64,000 bases of DNA. Source: Actinomycetospora chiangmaiensis DSM 45062 (GTDB lineage Bacteria; Actinomycetota; Actinomycetes; Mycobacteriales; Pseudonocardiaceae). The notes beneath the pieces are model-generated. The model did not search any database. It had not been told where the DNA came from and saw only the letters and a program-made list of their open reading frames with translations. Below are positions 34,023 to 42,634 of the stretch, in pieces. The position numbers were made by a program, and so were the translations under genes. Numbering within the stretch: the first letter of the stretch is position 1; every line of letters begins with the position of its first letter. The stretch spans positions 575,816 through 639,815 of the forward strand of contig NZ_KB903217.1 in assembly GCF_000379625.1 (NCBI RefSeq). The letters are read 5' to 3'.

Positions 34023-34841
34023 ATGACGGAGACGCAGCGCACCGTGGTGGCGGTCCTGGGCGGGGGACGGATCGGCGAGGCCCTCCTGGGCGGACTCCTC
34101 GCGGCGGGTCACGACGCCGGGTCGCTCCTGGTCGTGGAGCGCGACGAGGCGCGGGCGGCGGACCTCACGACGCGCCTCGGGGTCGTCGCGACGGACGCCG
34201 CCGACGCGGCCGCGCGCGCCGACGTGCTCGTCGTCGCGGTCAAGCCGCAGGACGTGCAGGGCGCGCTCGGGGCCGTGACGGCCGACCGGGAGCGCCTCGT
34301 CGTCTCGCTGGCCGCGGGCATCCCGACGACGGCGCTGGAGGGCTGGCTGCCCGCGGGCACGCCGGTCGTGCGGGTCATGCCCAACACGCCGATGCTCGTC
34401 GGCCGCGCCATGTGCGTGCTCTCGCCGGGGACGCACGCCGACGGGGCCGCGCTGGACACGGCGGACACCCTGCTGCGCAGCGTCGGGCGGACCGTCCGCG
34501 TGCCGGAGGCGCAGCAGGACCTCGCGACGGCGCTCTCGGGCTCCGGTCCGGCCTACCTGTTCCTCGTGGCCGAGGCGATGATCGAGGCGGGCGTCGCGCT
34601 CGGGCTGCCGCGCCCGACCGCGACCGAGCTCGTCGCCGCGACGGTCGACGGTGCGGGCGGGCTGCTGACCGAGCCCGGCAACCACCCGTCGCTGCTGCGC
34701 GAGGCCGTGACCTCGCCGGGCGGCACGACGGCGCAGGCCCTGCGGGTCCTGGAGGCCCACGGGCTCCGGGCGGCGTTCGTGGACGCGGTCGAGGCGTGCC
34801 GGGACCGCTCGCAGGCACTCGGTGCGGCGTACGGCACCTGA
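34023..34841 (+). CDS. proC: Pyrroline-5-carboxylate reductase
   Basis: 272 residues. It catalyses the last step of proline synthesis, NADPH-dependent reduction of pyrroline-5-carboxylate. The dinucleotide fold VVAVLGGGRIGEALLGGLL opens the protein. VAVKPQDV, VVRVMPNTPMLVG and the family signature LLREAVTSPGGTTAQALRVLE with LSGSGPAYLFL are all intact. Gene order with the downstream excisionase-like gene and bS22 is the same as in mycobacteria. Confidence 0.95.
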   Translation: MTETQRTVVAVLGGGRIGEALLGGLLAAGHDAGSLLVVERDEARAADLTTRLGVVATDAADAAARADVLVVAVKPQDVQGALGAVTADRERLVVSLAAGIPTTALEGWLPAGTPVVRVMPNTPMLVGRAMCVLSPGTHADGAALDTADTLLRSVGRTVRVPEAQQDLATALSGSGPAYLFLVAEAMIEAGVALGLPRPTATELVAATVDGAGGLLTEPGNHPSLLREAVTSPGGTTAQALRVLEAHGLRAAFVDAVEACRDRSQALGAAYGT

Positions 34842-34962
34842 CCCCGCCGCTCCGTTCGGCCTCGTCGGCGACCGTTCGTCGTGGACGCGCGGTGCGCCCG
34901 GCGTGCGGCGTGTGCGCTTGACGCGCAGGGACCTACGGCCACCGCACCATCACGTCGAGCGA

Positions 34963-34991
34963 TTCATCCGTCACATCCGTCTCGCTACTCT
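34963..34991 (+). promoter_or_regulatory. Promoter of the excisionase-like regulator
   Basis: TTCATC (34963-34968) and TACTCT (34986-34991) are spaced by 17 nt. The leader of about 70 nt ends with GGAAGG before ATG 35067. The -35 match is weak, as is usual in actinobacteria. Confidence 0.4.
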
Positions 34992-35066
34992 CCGATCGGC
35001 ACGTGCGTGTCGAACCGCCGGAGGGGAAGACCGGCGGCACGACGGGTGCTCGGAAGGCGGTTCACC

Positions 35067-35291
35067 ATGCCGCAGAACGCCGCCGCAGGGCGGAGGGAAG
35101 ACGGCGATCTCTCACGGGTGCAGTTCCTGACCGTGGCCGAGGTCGCCGCGACCATGCGGGTGTCGAAGATGACGGTGTACCGACTGGTGCACAACGGCGA
35201 GCTGCCGGCGGTCCGCGTCGGCCGCAGCTTCCGTGTGCCTGAGGAGGCCGTGCACGAGTACCTCCGGGGCTCGTACATCGACGCCGGCTAG
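35067..35291 (+). CDS. Excisionase/BldC-like helix-turn-helix protein (Rv0500A-like)
   Basis: 74 residues with a MerR/excisionase-type domain: FLTVAEVAATMRVSKMTVYRLVHNGELPAVRVGRSFRVPEEAVHEYLRG. It is a small DNA-binding protein of the kind that includes BldC, though the true bldC of this window is at 63122. A mycobacterial counterpart lies in the same place between proC and bS22. Its targets are unknown. A strong hairpin follows. Confidence 0.88.
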   Translation: MPQNAAAGRREDGDLSRVQFLTVAEVAATMRVSKMTVYRLVHNGELPAVRVGRSFRVPEEAVHEYLRGSYIDAG

Positions 35292-35299
35292 GACCCCGG

Positions 35300-35331
35300 G
35301 ACCCGGGCGGTGCATCGCCGCCGCCCGGGTC
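35300..35331 (+). terminator. Hairpin terminator after the excisionase-like gene
   Basis: GACCCGGGCGG (35300-35310) and CCGCCCGGGTC (35321-35331) form a perfect 11-bp stem beginning 9 nt after the stop. Confidence 0.75.
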
Positions 35332-35335
35332 ACCG

Positions 35336-35341
35336 GTACGG
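35336..35341 (+). promoter_or_regulatory. Putative -10 box for the bS22 gene (TACGGT)
   Basis: TACGGT directly follows the terminator; the inferred leader of about 65 nt contains AAAGGGA before ATG 35411. Confidence 0.35.
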
Positions 35342-35410
35342 TGGAGCCTTGCGCTCCGGGGCTCCCGCGTTCCGGGCCTCCACTCCAGGCAGTAGCGAAA
35401 GGGAACCCGT

Positions 35411-35512
35411 ATGGGCTCGGTCATCAAGAAGCGTCGTAAGCGGATGTCGAAGAAGAAGCACCGTAAGCTGCTCCGTAAGACCCGCGTGCAGCGTCGCAAG
35501 CTCGGCAAGTGA
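35411..35512 (+). CDS. Small ribosomal protein bS22 (AURKAIP1/COX24 domain)
   Basis: 33 residues, too short for most gene finders. It begins [19 protein letters not shown] and ends RVQRRKLGK; nearly half the residues are Lys or Arg. The sequence matches the actinobacterial AURKAIP1/COX24 domain protein, identified in mycobacterial ribosome structures as bS22 near the decoding centre of the 30S subunit. AAAGGGA lies 8 nt before the ATG. Codons are those of highly expressed genes (CGT, AAG). Confidence 0.93.
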   Translation: MGSVIKKRRKRMSKKKHRKLLRKTRVQRRKLGK

Positions 35513-35577
35513 CCGGCCCCGGCCGGGGCTGAGCCGAGGGTCGCGCCCGACACCCGCCAGCCCCGCCCGGGAGAGCC

Positions 35578-36690
35578 ATGTCCCCGTCCGTCGTCCTCGT
35601 CACCGGTGTGAGTCGCCAGCTCGGCGGCGACCTGGCGGCACGGCTCGCGGCGGACCCCTCGATCGACCGCGTGCTCGGAGTGGACACCACCCCGCCCTCG
35701 CGTGACATGCGGCGGCGGATGGGGCGTGCGGAGTTCGTCCGCGTCGACATCCGCAACCCGCTGATCGGCAAGGTCATCAGCACCGCGAAGGTCGACACCG
35801 TGGTGCACGCGTCGTTGTCCGGGCACCCGTCGGCCTCCGGCGGTCGCTCGATGATGATGGAGATGAACGTCATCGGGACGATGCAGCTCCTCGCGGCGTG
35901 CCAGAAGTCGGACACCGTGGGTCGGCTGGTCGTCCGCTCCACCACGAGCGTGTACGGCGCCAGCCCGCGCGACCCGGCGACCTTCACCGAGACCACGGAG
36001 CCGAAGGCGCTCCCGCCCGGCGGCTACGCGAAGGACGCCGTCGAGATCGAGGGCTACGTCCGCAGCTTCTCCCGCCGTCGGCCGGACATCCCGGTGACGA
36101 CCCTCCGGTTCGTCAACTTCATCGGCCCGCGGGCCGACACCGCGTTCGCGCACTACTTCTCGCTCCCCGTGGTGCCGATGGTGCTCGGCTTCGACGCCCG
36201 GGTGCAGCTGCTGCACCACGAGGACGCGGTCGCGGTGCTGGAGCGTGCCACCACGCACGACCTCCCCGGCGTGTTCAACGTCGGCGCCGACGGCGTGCTG
36301 ATGCTCTCGCAGGCGATCCGACGGGCCGGCCGCATCGCGCTGCCGATCCCGGAGCCGATGGTGCCGTGGGTCGGCCGCATCACCCGGCGCGCCCGGCTGG
36401 TGGACTTCTCGCCCGAACAGATGCGCCTGCTCAACTACGGTCGCGTCGTCGACATCACGAAGCTCAAGACCGAGTTCGGCTTCGAGCCGCGGTGGACGAC
36501 CGTGCAGGCATTCGACGACTTCGTGGCCGGACGGGCCCTGCGGCCCGTCGTCGACACCGACCGCGTCGTGGGGATCGGCGAGTCGATCGCCCGCGGCGCC
36601 GTGCACTACCTCCCCGGTCTCCACCGCGGGGAGGGAGCGGTCCAGCTCGAGGCCGCACCGGACCAGCCCGCCCTCGCACCGGTGCACTAG
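35578..36690 (+). CDS. NAD-dependent epimerase/dehydratase (Rv0501/GalE2-like)
   Basis: 370 residues, extended SDR. The start VVLVTGVSRQLGGDLAARLA is a modified glycine-rich NAD loop (GVSRQLGG rather than GxxGxxG). Also present are VHASLSGHPSASGGRS, RSTTSVYGASPRDP, GGYAKDAVEIEGYVRSFSRRRPDIPV and LRFVNFIGPRAD. The catalytic Y-x3-K appears as YAKDAVE. The substrate is unknown. It is followed 10 nt later by an acyltransferase, the same pair as Rv0501-Rv0502. Confidence 0.85.
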   Translation: MSPSVVLVTGVSRQLGGDLAARLAADPSIDRVLGVDTTPPSRDMRRRMGRAEFVRVDIRNPLIGKVISTAKVDTVVHASLSGHPSASGGRSMMMEMNVIGTMQLLAACQKSDTVGRLVVRSTTSVYGASPRDPATFTETTEPKALPPGGYAKDAVEIEGYVRSFSRRRPDIPVTTLRFVNFIGPRADTAFAHYFSLPVVPMVLGFDARVQLLHHEDAVAVLERATTHDLPGVFNVGADGVLMLSQAIRRAGRIALPIPEPMVPWVGRITRRARLVDFSPEQMRLLNYGRVVDITKLKTEFGFEPRWTTVQAFDDFVAGRALRPVVDTDRVVGIGESIARGAVHYLPGLHRGEGAVQLEAAPDQPALAPVH

Positions 36691-36699
36691 GGGACACAC

Positions 36700-37728
36700 G
36701 TGAGCAGCAGGAGGAACGACCCGATGGGCGAGGCGGACGTCATCCCGCTGCACGGTCCCGGCGGGCGCCCGCGCCCCCGGCCGACCCCCCGGCGACGCAG
36801 CCTGATGCCGCCGCCCTCCCCGACGCCGGACCCGGAGCCGGTCCCGGAGGCCGCGCTGCCCGCTCCCGTGACGCCGGCCGGGCCCTCGGAGCTGGAGCGC
36901 ACGGTCACCGAGGTCGCGACGTTCCTGCGCCGCCGCCTCGCCGGCCGCTACACCGTCGACGAGTTCGGCTTCGACCCCGACCTCAACGAGAACGTCATCC
37001 TCCCCGCGCTGCGCCCGCTCTACGAGCGCTGGTTCCGCGTGGAGACGATCGGCGTCGAGAACGTGCCCGCCGAGGGCGGGGCGCTGCTGGTGGCCAACCA
37101 CTCCGGGACGCTGCCGCTCGACGCGCTGATGACCGTCGTCGCCACCCACGACGACCTCCCGACCCCCCGCAACCTGCGCATGCTCGCCGCGGACCTGGTG
37201 TTCGGCCTGCCCGGCGCCGGGGCGCTCGCCCGCAAGGCCGGGCACACCCTCGCCTGCAGCCCCGACGCCGAGGCCCTGCTGGGCGACGGCGAGCTCGTCG
37301 GGGTCTGGCCCGAGGGCTTCAAGGGCATCGGGAAGGCGTACGCCGACCGGTACAAGCTGCAGCGCTTCGGCCGCGGCGGGTTCGTCTCGGCCGCCCTGCG
37401 CACCGGCGTGCCGATCATCCCGTGCTCGATCGTCGGCGCCGAGGAGATCTACCCGAAGATCGGGGACCTCGGACCCATCGCGCGCCTCCTCGGGGTGCCG
37501 TACTTCCCGATCACCCCGACCTGGCCGCTGCTCGGCCCGCTCGGCCTCGTGCCGCTCCCGTCGAAGTGGTACATCGAGTTCGGCGAGCCCATCCGCACCG
37601 ACGAGTACGAGCCCGGTGCCGCCGACGACCCCATGCTCGTGTTCAACCTGACCGACCAGGTCCGCGAGAACATCCAGCAGACCCTCTACCGGCTCCTCTC
37701 GGGGCGCCGGAACGCGTTCCTGGGGTAG
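36700..37728 (+). CDS. PlsC-like lysophospholipid acyltransferase-family protein (Rv0502-like)
   Basis: 342 residues. A Pro/Arg-rich N-terminus of about 60 residues precedes the acyltransferase core: LLVANHSGTLPLDALM (H-x4-D-type motif I as NHSGTLPLD), LVGVWPEGFKGIGKAYADRY (the PEG motif III) and VPIIPCSIVGAEEIYPKIG. Members acylate glycerolipids at the membrane surface; the acceptor is unknown. GTG 36700 follows the epimerase gene with weak ribosome-binding sequence, suggesting coupling. Confidence 0.87.
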   Translation: MSSRRNDPMGEADVIPLHGPGGRPRPRPTPRRRSLMPPPSPTPDPEPVPEAALPAPVTPAGPSELERTVTEVATFLRRRLAGRYTVDEFGFDPDLNENVILPALRPLYERWFRVETIGVENVPAEGGALLVANHSGTLPLDALMTVVATHDDLPTPRNLRMLAADLVFGLPGAGALARKAGHTLACSPDAEALLGDGELVGVWPEGFKGIGKAYADRYKLQRFGRGGFVSAALRTGVPIIPCSIVGAEEIYPKIGDLGPIARLLGVPYFPITPTWPLLGPLGLVPLPSKWYIEFGEPIRTDEYEPGAADDPMLVFNLTDQVRENIQQTLYRLLSGRRNAFLG

Positions 37729-37734
37729 ACGGGC

Positions 37735-37748
37735 CGCTCGCGCGAGCG
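37735..37748. terminator. Perfect 14-bp GC palindrome between convergent genes
   Basis: CGCTCGCGCGAGCG lies 7 nt after the acyltransferase stop and 34 nt before the stop of the convergent phosphatase gene. It may act as a weak bidirectional terminator. Confidence 0.35.
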
Positions 37749-37781
37749 TGACGTGAGGCAGCCCGGCGGGCCCGGAGCCGG

Positions 37782-38717
37782 CTACGCGCGGCGCCGGTAG
37801 GCCGCGCCGGCGGCGACCGCGCCGGCCACGGCGCCCGCCCCGAGGACGGACGGCACGCCGATGCGGGCGACCTTGCGTCCGGACCGGAAGTCGCGGATCT
37901 CCCAGCCCTTCTTGCGGGCGAGGGCGCGGAGCTCGGCGTCGGGGTTGACCGCGACGGCGGTGCCGACGACGGAGAGCATCGGGGCGTCGTTGATGGAGTC
38001 CGAGTAGGCCGAGCAGCGGCGCAGGTCGAGGCCTTCGCGGGCGGCGAGCGCCCGGACGGCGTGGGCCTTGGCGGGGCCGTGCAGGAGTTCGCCGACGAGT
38101 CGCCCGGTGTAGACGCCGTCCACGTGCTCCGCGACGGTGCCGAGCGCGCCGGTGAGGCCGAGGCGCCGCGCGATGATCCCGGCGAGCTCGAGCGGGGTGG
38201 CGGTGACGAGCCAGACCCGCTGGCCCGCGTCGAGGTGCATCTGGGCGAGGGAGCGCGTGCCCTCCCAGATGCGGTCGGCCATCAGCTCGTCGTAGATCTC
38301 CTCGCCCAGCTCGACGAGCTCGGACACCTCGCGGCCGGCGACGAACGAGAGGGCCGCCTCGCGGTGCTGGCGGATGTCCTCGGGCGTGCCCTCGCCGCCG
38401 AGGCGGAACTTCACCTGCTGCCAGACGAAGCCGCGCAGGTCGGCGCCGGAGAAGAAGTTGCGCGCGGCGAGTCCCCGGGCGAAGTGGAAGATCGACGCGC
38501 CCATCATCATCGTGTTGTCGACGTCGAAGAACGCCGCGGCGGTGAGGTCCGGCGGCACGCTCGGCGTGGCCGGGCCCTCGGTGTCGGCGGCGGCCGCCGC
38601 CGCGGCACCGGCATCGCGCGCCGAGCCGTCGTCGGGCAGGCCGGACGCGGCGAGCGAGGAGGGGTCCAGGGCCTCGAACTCGGAGTCCGGGGCCTGGCGG
38701 TCACGCCGTCGTCCCAC
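37782..38717 (-). CDS. HAD-IB family phosphatase (SerB1-like)
   Basis: 311 residues. After an Ala-rich N-terminus of about 55 residues comes the HAD core: [15 protein letters not shown] (D-x-D nucleophile), [10 protein letters not shown] (motif II Thr), the Lys in [12 protein letters not shown], and [12 protein letters not shown] (motif IV). The family includes phosphoserine phosphatases, but the metabolite is not certain. A Gly/Ala helix near the end ([23 protein letters not shown]) may anchor it. GTG 38717 is chosen since GGGAGG lies 9 nt upstream; GTG 38726 abuts that box. Confidence 0.85.
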   Translation of the reverse strand: MGRRRDRQAPDSEFEALDPSSLAASGLPDDGSARDAGAAAAAAADTEGPATPSVPPDLTAAAFFDVDNTMMMGASIFHFARGLAARNFFSGADLRGFVWQQVKFRLGGEGTPEDIRQHREAALSFVAGREVSELVELGEEIYDELMADRIWEGTRSLAQMHLDAGQRVWLVTATPLELAGIIARRLGLTGALGTVAEHVDGVYTGRLVGELLHGPAKAHAVRALAAREGLDLRRCSAYSDSINDAPMLSVVGTAVAVNPDAELRALARKKGWEIRDFRSGRKVARIGVPSVLGAGAVAGAVAAGAAYRRRA

Positions 38718-38787
38718 CGCCTGCACCCTCCCGCTACCGCGCCGGTCGTTGTCCGACCAACCCTAGTGGTCGACCGGACGTGGCGAC

Positions 38788-40155
38788 TCAGCCGAGCGAG
38801 AGACCGGGCAGACCGGGCAGCAGCGGCGGGAGCTCGACCTTGGGCAGCCCGGGCACCGGGACGGGCACCTGGACCGGCGCGCGCGTCGTGGTGGTCGGGG
38901 CCGGGGTGGAGCCCGTCGACGAGCTCGACGCGCGGGTGGAGTCCGTGCCCGAGGTCGTGGTGCTGGGCTCGGTCGAGGTCGTCGTCCGCGTGGTCGACGA
39001 GGGCGTCGAGGTCGAGCTCTGCGGCGCCGCCGTCGTGCTGGGCGCCGTGGTGCGGGCGCTCTGGCAGGTGACGGAGGGCAGCGGGCCGAGCTCGTCCGAG
39101 GAGCCGGAGCTGCAGTTCGGGTCGGACTCGAACGCCGCGGCGCGGCTCTGCAGCTGGGAGAGCAGGCGCTGCGAGGACGCGGCCTGCTCGCGGCCGGCCG
39201 GGGACAGCGACGGCGAGACCTGGTCGAAGCGCTGCTGCTGGGCGGTGGCCCACTGCGCGAGACTGCCGGCCGACGGCCCGGAGGGCTGGTTGACCAGGCC
39301 GAGCAGGAGCTTCGAGCCGGAGCGGGCCTGCTGGTCGAAGGCCCGCAGGTTGTCGGCCACGAGGGCGGCGTCCGCGTCGTCCAGGCCGGCGGCGGTCGGG
39401 CGGGAGCCCGCCGCGGTCGCCGTGTCGCGCTGGATCATCTGCTGGACCTCGTCGAGCCGGAGCGCGGCGAGGTCGAGGTGCTTCTGCCCCTTGGCCTCCT
39501 GGCCGGAGGTCAGGCCGATCTCGGCGGACTCGGAGGCCCGCTTGAGCCCGTAGAGCATGTCGCCGGGCAACGAGCCCCGGGAGAGCAGGACGGTGAGGGC
39601 GCCGAGCGCGAGGATGCAGGCGACGCCGGCGACCGTCGTCGACATCAGCCGACGCATCGCGGAGCGGGCGGGCCCGGTGGAGCCGGACGCGGACGACGGG
39701 CGACGGTCGGCCGGGCGGCTCGCGCCACGACGGTCGGCGCGGCGGCGGCCGTGCGAGGGGCGGGCCGGAGCCTCGGTGGTGGCGACGGCGTGCGTCGGGC
39801 GGTCGGCGGTCGGGACGGCGCGCGTCGGGGCGTCGCCGCTCGGCGGCGCCGCCCCGGTGATCGCGGCCATGACGGAGGCGCGCATCCGGGCGGAGGTCGC
39901 CGCGTCCGGGCCGGGCGTGGCCGCCGCGACGTCGCGCAGCAGGTCGGCGATCCGGAGATCGTCGGCGAGGTCGGTGTCCACGGCCCGGTTTCGTCCGGGG
40001 ACCCCTGAATCGTTACCGCGCCGACCGAGATCGCCCAATGGCGGCGTGGTCTGCGCCGGACGGCCGGTGGCGCGTGCGCGCACCTGCTCGTCCCAGGCAG
40101 CGGCGAACCGCTCGTCTGCCCCGTCGCGACCGCTCGACATGTCGTCCGTCCTCAT
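38788..40155 (-). CDS. DUF5667 single-pass membrane protein, candidate anti-sigma factor
   Basis: 455 residues. A cytoplasmic N-terminus of about 165 residues includes LADDLRIADLLRDVAAATPGPDAATSARMRASVMAAI, which resembles short anti-sigma helices. One membrane helix (about 170-190) follows, and then the DUF5667 mark GSLPGDMLYGLKRASESAEIGL in an exported helical domain. The end is about 90 residues of Thr/Ser linker plus a Pro/Leu tail. It is encoded just downstream of a BldN-like ECF sigma factor on the same strand, which suggests a membrane-bound anti-sigma role; this is inference. ATG 40140 is an alternative start. Confidence 0.75.
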   Translation of the reverse strand: MRTDDMSSGRDGADERFAAAWDEQVRARATGRPAQTTPPLGDLGRRGNDSGVPGRNRAVDTDLADDLRIADLLRDVAAATPGPDAATSARMRASVMAAITGAAPPSGDAPTRAVPTADRPTHAVATTEAPARPSHGRRRADRRGASRPADRRPSSASGSTGPARSAMRRLMSTTVAGVACILALGALTVLLSRGSLPGDMLYGLKRASESAEIGLTSGQEAKGQKHLDLAALRLDEVQQMIQRDTATAAGSRPTAAGLDDADAALVADNLRAFDQQARSGSKLLLGLVNQPSGPSAGSLAQWATAQQQRFDQVSPSLSPAGREQAASSQRLLSQLQSRAAAFESDPNCSSGSSDELGPLPSVTCQSARTTAPSTTAAPQSSTSTPSSTTRTTTSTEPSTTTSGTDSTRASSSSTGSTPAPTTTTRAPVQVPVPVPGLPKVELPPLLPGLPGLSLG

Positions 40156-40264
40156 CGTGCGCCCGTGCCCTCCGGCACGTGCTGTACCCGTCGTCTATCG
40201 GAACGACCGGATAGGCGACCGGTTACGTCCTCCACGCCGACGGGTGGAACTACATCGGTGTCAC

Positions 40265-41353
40265 TCACCGCAAACCCTCAGGGAGCAGTTGAGCGAGGCG
40301 GCGCACCGCACGGTGTTGGAGCGCCTTCACCGCGCCCTCGTTGCGTCCCATGATGTGCGCGGTCTCGGACACGGAGAGTCCCTGGAGGAACCGGAGGGTG
40401 ATGCACTCCTGCTGGTCGTCGCCGAGCTTGGCCACGCAGCGCAGGAGCTCCTCGTGGGTGGCGCCGGCGATGACCTCGCTCTCGGGCCCGGGACGGTGCT
40501 GGTCGGGGGCGACGTCGGTGATCTCGGGCGTCGCCTGCTCGAGGCGGTAGCGGCTCGACTTCACGTGGTCGAGGACCAGGTTGCGGGCGATCGTGACGAA
40601 CCACGCCCCGATGTCCCGGCCCTGGTAGCTGACCGACGAGATGCGCCGGAACGCCCGGACGAACGTCTCCTGGGTGAGGTCCTCGGCGACCCCGCGGTCG
40701 CCGAGGCGGTAGAAGACGAAGCGGAAGACCACGTCGTGGTAGCGGTCGAAGAGCGTGCCGAACGCGTCGACGTTGCCGTCCTGCGTCGCGCGGACCAGGG
40801 CCCAGCCGTCGGCGACCGACTCGTCGGCCTGGTCGAGGCCCGCCTGGTCGAGCTCGGACTGGTCGACCTCGTCCTCGGCGTCCGGCCCGTCGCCCACCGG
40901 CTCGGCGGGCGCCTGGATCGGGGTCGTCGGCGGGTGGCCCTGCGGCACCGGCACGGGTCCGGTCGGGGCGCCCGGCCCGACGCCGGGTCCGGCCCCCGGC
41001 GGTACGCCCGGCCCGGGGGGCGGGGGTGGAGGCGGCGGGTGACCGGGACCCGGGCGCGTCGGCGCGGGACCACCGGGCGGCGGCGCCTGGCGCAGCGGGC
41101 CGGGATGCCCGGTGACCCGCGGCAGGCTCGGGTGCGACGGGTGGTCCATCGGGTGCGGCCCCGGTGCGGGCCGGCCGTCGCGGCCGCGCTGCTCCGGGTA
41201 GGGCGGCGCGAACCCCTGCTCGGGCGGGCCACCGGCGAAGGCGCCCAGCGGCTCGGGCGGGGTGTCGGTGAGGGGCCCGCGGCCCCGCCGCACGACGCGG
41301 TCCGGTCGGCCGGGGTCGGGTTCGGGTGAGGTCCCGCCGGCGCGTGCCGTCAT
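40265..41353 (-). CDS. ECF RNA polymerase sigma factor with Pro-rich N-terminal extension (BldN-like)
   Basis: 362 residues. The C-terminal 190 residues contain sigma region 2 (FGTLFDRYHDVVFRFVFYRLGDRGVAEDLTQETFVRAF) and region 4 (LRCVAKLGDDQQECITLRFLQGLSVSETAHIMGRNEGAVKALQHRAVRRL). The first 165 residues are Pro/Gly-rich and disordered, unusually long for an ECF sigma; Streptomyces BldN also has an N-terminal pro-sequence removed by proteolysis. Genes after it encode the DUF5667 protein. No other sigma gene is near. Its target promoters are unknown. Confidence 0.87.
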   Translation of the reverse strand: MTARAGGTSPEPDPGRPDRVVRRGRGPLTDTPPEPLGAFAGGPPEQGFAPPYPEQRGRDGRPAPGPHPMDHPSHPSLPRVTGHPGPLRQAPPPGGPAPTRPGPGHPPPPPPPPGPGVPPGAGPGVGPGAPTGPVPVPQGHPPTTPIQAPAEPVGDGPDAEDEVDQSELDQAGLDQADESVADGWALVRATQDGNVDAFGTLFDRYHDVVFRFVFYRLGDRGVAEDLTQETFVRAFRRISSVSYQGRDIGAWFVTIARNLVLDHVKSSRYRLEQATPEITDVAPDQHRPGPESEVIAGATHEELLRCVAKLGDDQQECITLRFLQGLSVSETAHIMGRNEGAVKALQHRAVRRLAQLLPEGLR

Positions 41354-41747
41354 CGCTCTCCGCCGGGGACGGGGCGGAGCTCCCCGCCGCAGCAGGGGCG
41401 GAGCGGGGCTCGACCATCGCTGGCCGCGGGCGCGACGAGGGCCCGTGCGGGCCCCGTCGTCACGCCGACGCCGACCACAGCGGACAAGGCGTTCTCCCTC
41501 GCTGGACGACCACTCGCTTCCTCCGGCGCACCCCGGAGCTCCCGGTCCGTCGAGACCGAGACCAACCCGTGACCACGCTGGGAACGGAGCATACGTGCGG
41601 CGCGGAGGCCCTCGTCACCGGAGCGCCACCCACCCGGATCGGGCTCGTTGACATGCCCTTGACCTGCGGTGAGAGGTCCTGACCGCGCCGTCGGCGGTCG
41701 ACGCGCGTCTGCCAGACTCCTCCGCACGCGAGCAGGAGGGATCCGGG
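41354..41747. other. Divergent intergenic region between sigma factor and glutaredoxin genes
   Basis: 394 bp without a supported gene. It holds a GC hairpin built on GGGCCC-GTGC-GGGCCC (about 41438-41454) flanked by GACGA/TCGTC, in the presumed leader of the sigma-factor transcript. TTGACA occurs at 41650-41655 on the plus strand but without a matching -10 box. The Shine-Dalgarno sequence AGGAGGG (41735-41741) serves the next gene. Confidence 0.4.
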
Positions 41748-42020
41748 TTGACACAGTCGGTCGGAGAGTCGCCCGACACCGTGCGGGTGACGGTGCTGGT
41801 CCGGGCGGACTGCCGGACCTGCGACCGGATGGCGCTCGTGGTCCGCGCCGTCTGCGAGGAGGTCGGCGAGGACTGGGAGACGGTGGACGTGGACACGTCG
41901 GGTGCCGATCCGGAGCTGCGCGGCGAGTTCGGCGACCGCGTCCCGGTGGTGCTCGTCGACGGCGAGGAACTCGCGTCCTGGCGCGTCGAGCCCGACGACC
42001 TCCGCCGGGCCCTCACGTGA
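41748..42020 (+). CDS. Glutaredoxin-family protein (Rv0508-like)
   Basis: 90 residues, thioredoxin fold with active site RADCRTCDR (C-x2-C), the cis-Pro in DRVPVVLVDGE and a closing helix. It is probably a small thiol-disulphide oxidoreductase using mycothiol or a thioredoxin-type partner. TTG 41748 is the start because AGGAGGG lies 7 nt upstream and no other start precedes the first strand. In mycobacteria the equivalent gene directly precedes hemA; here about 3.1 kb of other genes lie between. Confidence 0.85.
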   Translation: MTQSVGESPDTVRVTVLVRADCRTCDRMALVVRAVCEEVGEDWETVDVDTSGADPELRGEFGDRVPVVLVDGEELASWRVEPDDLRRALT

Positions 42021-42634
42021 TCCCCGGGATCGCCGGGGCGGCCGGCGTGGCCGCCCAGACGACGAGCGGCGACGTGCCGGCGCTGCGGACCGCGACCGGG
42101 CTCGTCGTGCTCGCGCAGTCGACCTACCGGACCCTGCAGGCCACCCCGGCTGGCGGCGGGGCGACGGCCGTCCCGCTGGTGCGCGACCTGCTCACCGCGG
42201 CCGTCGTGGAGCTCGGCGACGCCCGGGCGGCCCTCACCGCGGCGACGACGGGGGTCGGGGGCCGCGCCCAGACCGCGCCCGACCCCACCTACGGCCCGGT
42301 GGTCGACGCGGCCCTGCCCACGGTGCGCACCCCGGCGGACGTCGTGGGGCTGGTCCTCACCCTCGAGGACGTCCTCGCGCAGACGCTGGTCGCGGACGCC
42401 GCGGCGCTGTCGACCCCCGCGCTGCGGGCGCTGGCCCTGCGGTTCGGCTCGGCGGCGGCCTCCCGCAAGGCGACCCTGCTCATCGTCAACTCGCTGCTCT
42501 CGGCCGGCCGCGCCGACCTCGTCGCCGCGCCACCGGACCTGGCCTCCCTGCCGGGGGGCATCGGCACCGTCGGCTTCCCCGACACCCGCTTCCCGACGGC
42601 GAAGGCCGCCCCGGCCGAGGAGGGCGACGGATGA
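42017..42634 (+). CDS. Ferritin-like domain protein (cytoplasmic)
   Basis: 205 residues, almost entirely helical and Ala/Leu/Thr-rich, with the pattern VLAQSTYRTLQATP, AVVELGDARAALTAAT and VGLVLTLEDVLAQTLVADAA spaced as in a four-helix bundle. The Glu/His metal ligands are less clear than in true ferritins. No signal peptide. It overlaps the glutaredoxin stop (GTGA) and the next start (ATGA), so the three genes are one translational unit with the lipoprotein that follows. Confidence 0.65.
   Translation: MIPGIAGAAGVAAQTTSGDVPALRTATGLVVLAQSTYRTLQATPAGGGATAVPLVRDLLTAAVVELGDARAALTAATTGVGGRAQTAPDPTYGPVVDAALPTVRTPADVVGLVLTLEDVLAQTLVADAAALSTPALRALALRFGSAAASRKATLLIVNSLLSAGRADLVAAPPDLASLPGGIGTVGFPDTRFPTAKAAPAEEGDG

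Noticed and set aside
41650-41680. TTGACA promoter on the plus strand
   Set aside because: No TANNNT lies 16-19 nt downstream, so the -35-like hexamer alone is not supported.
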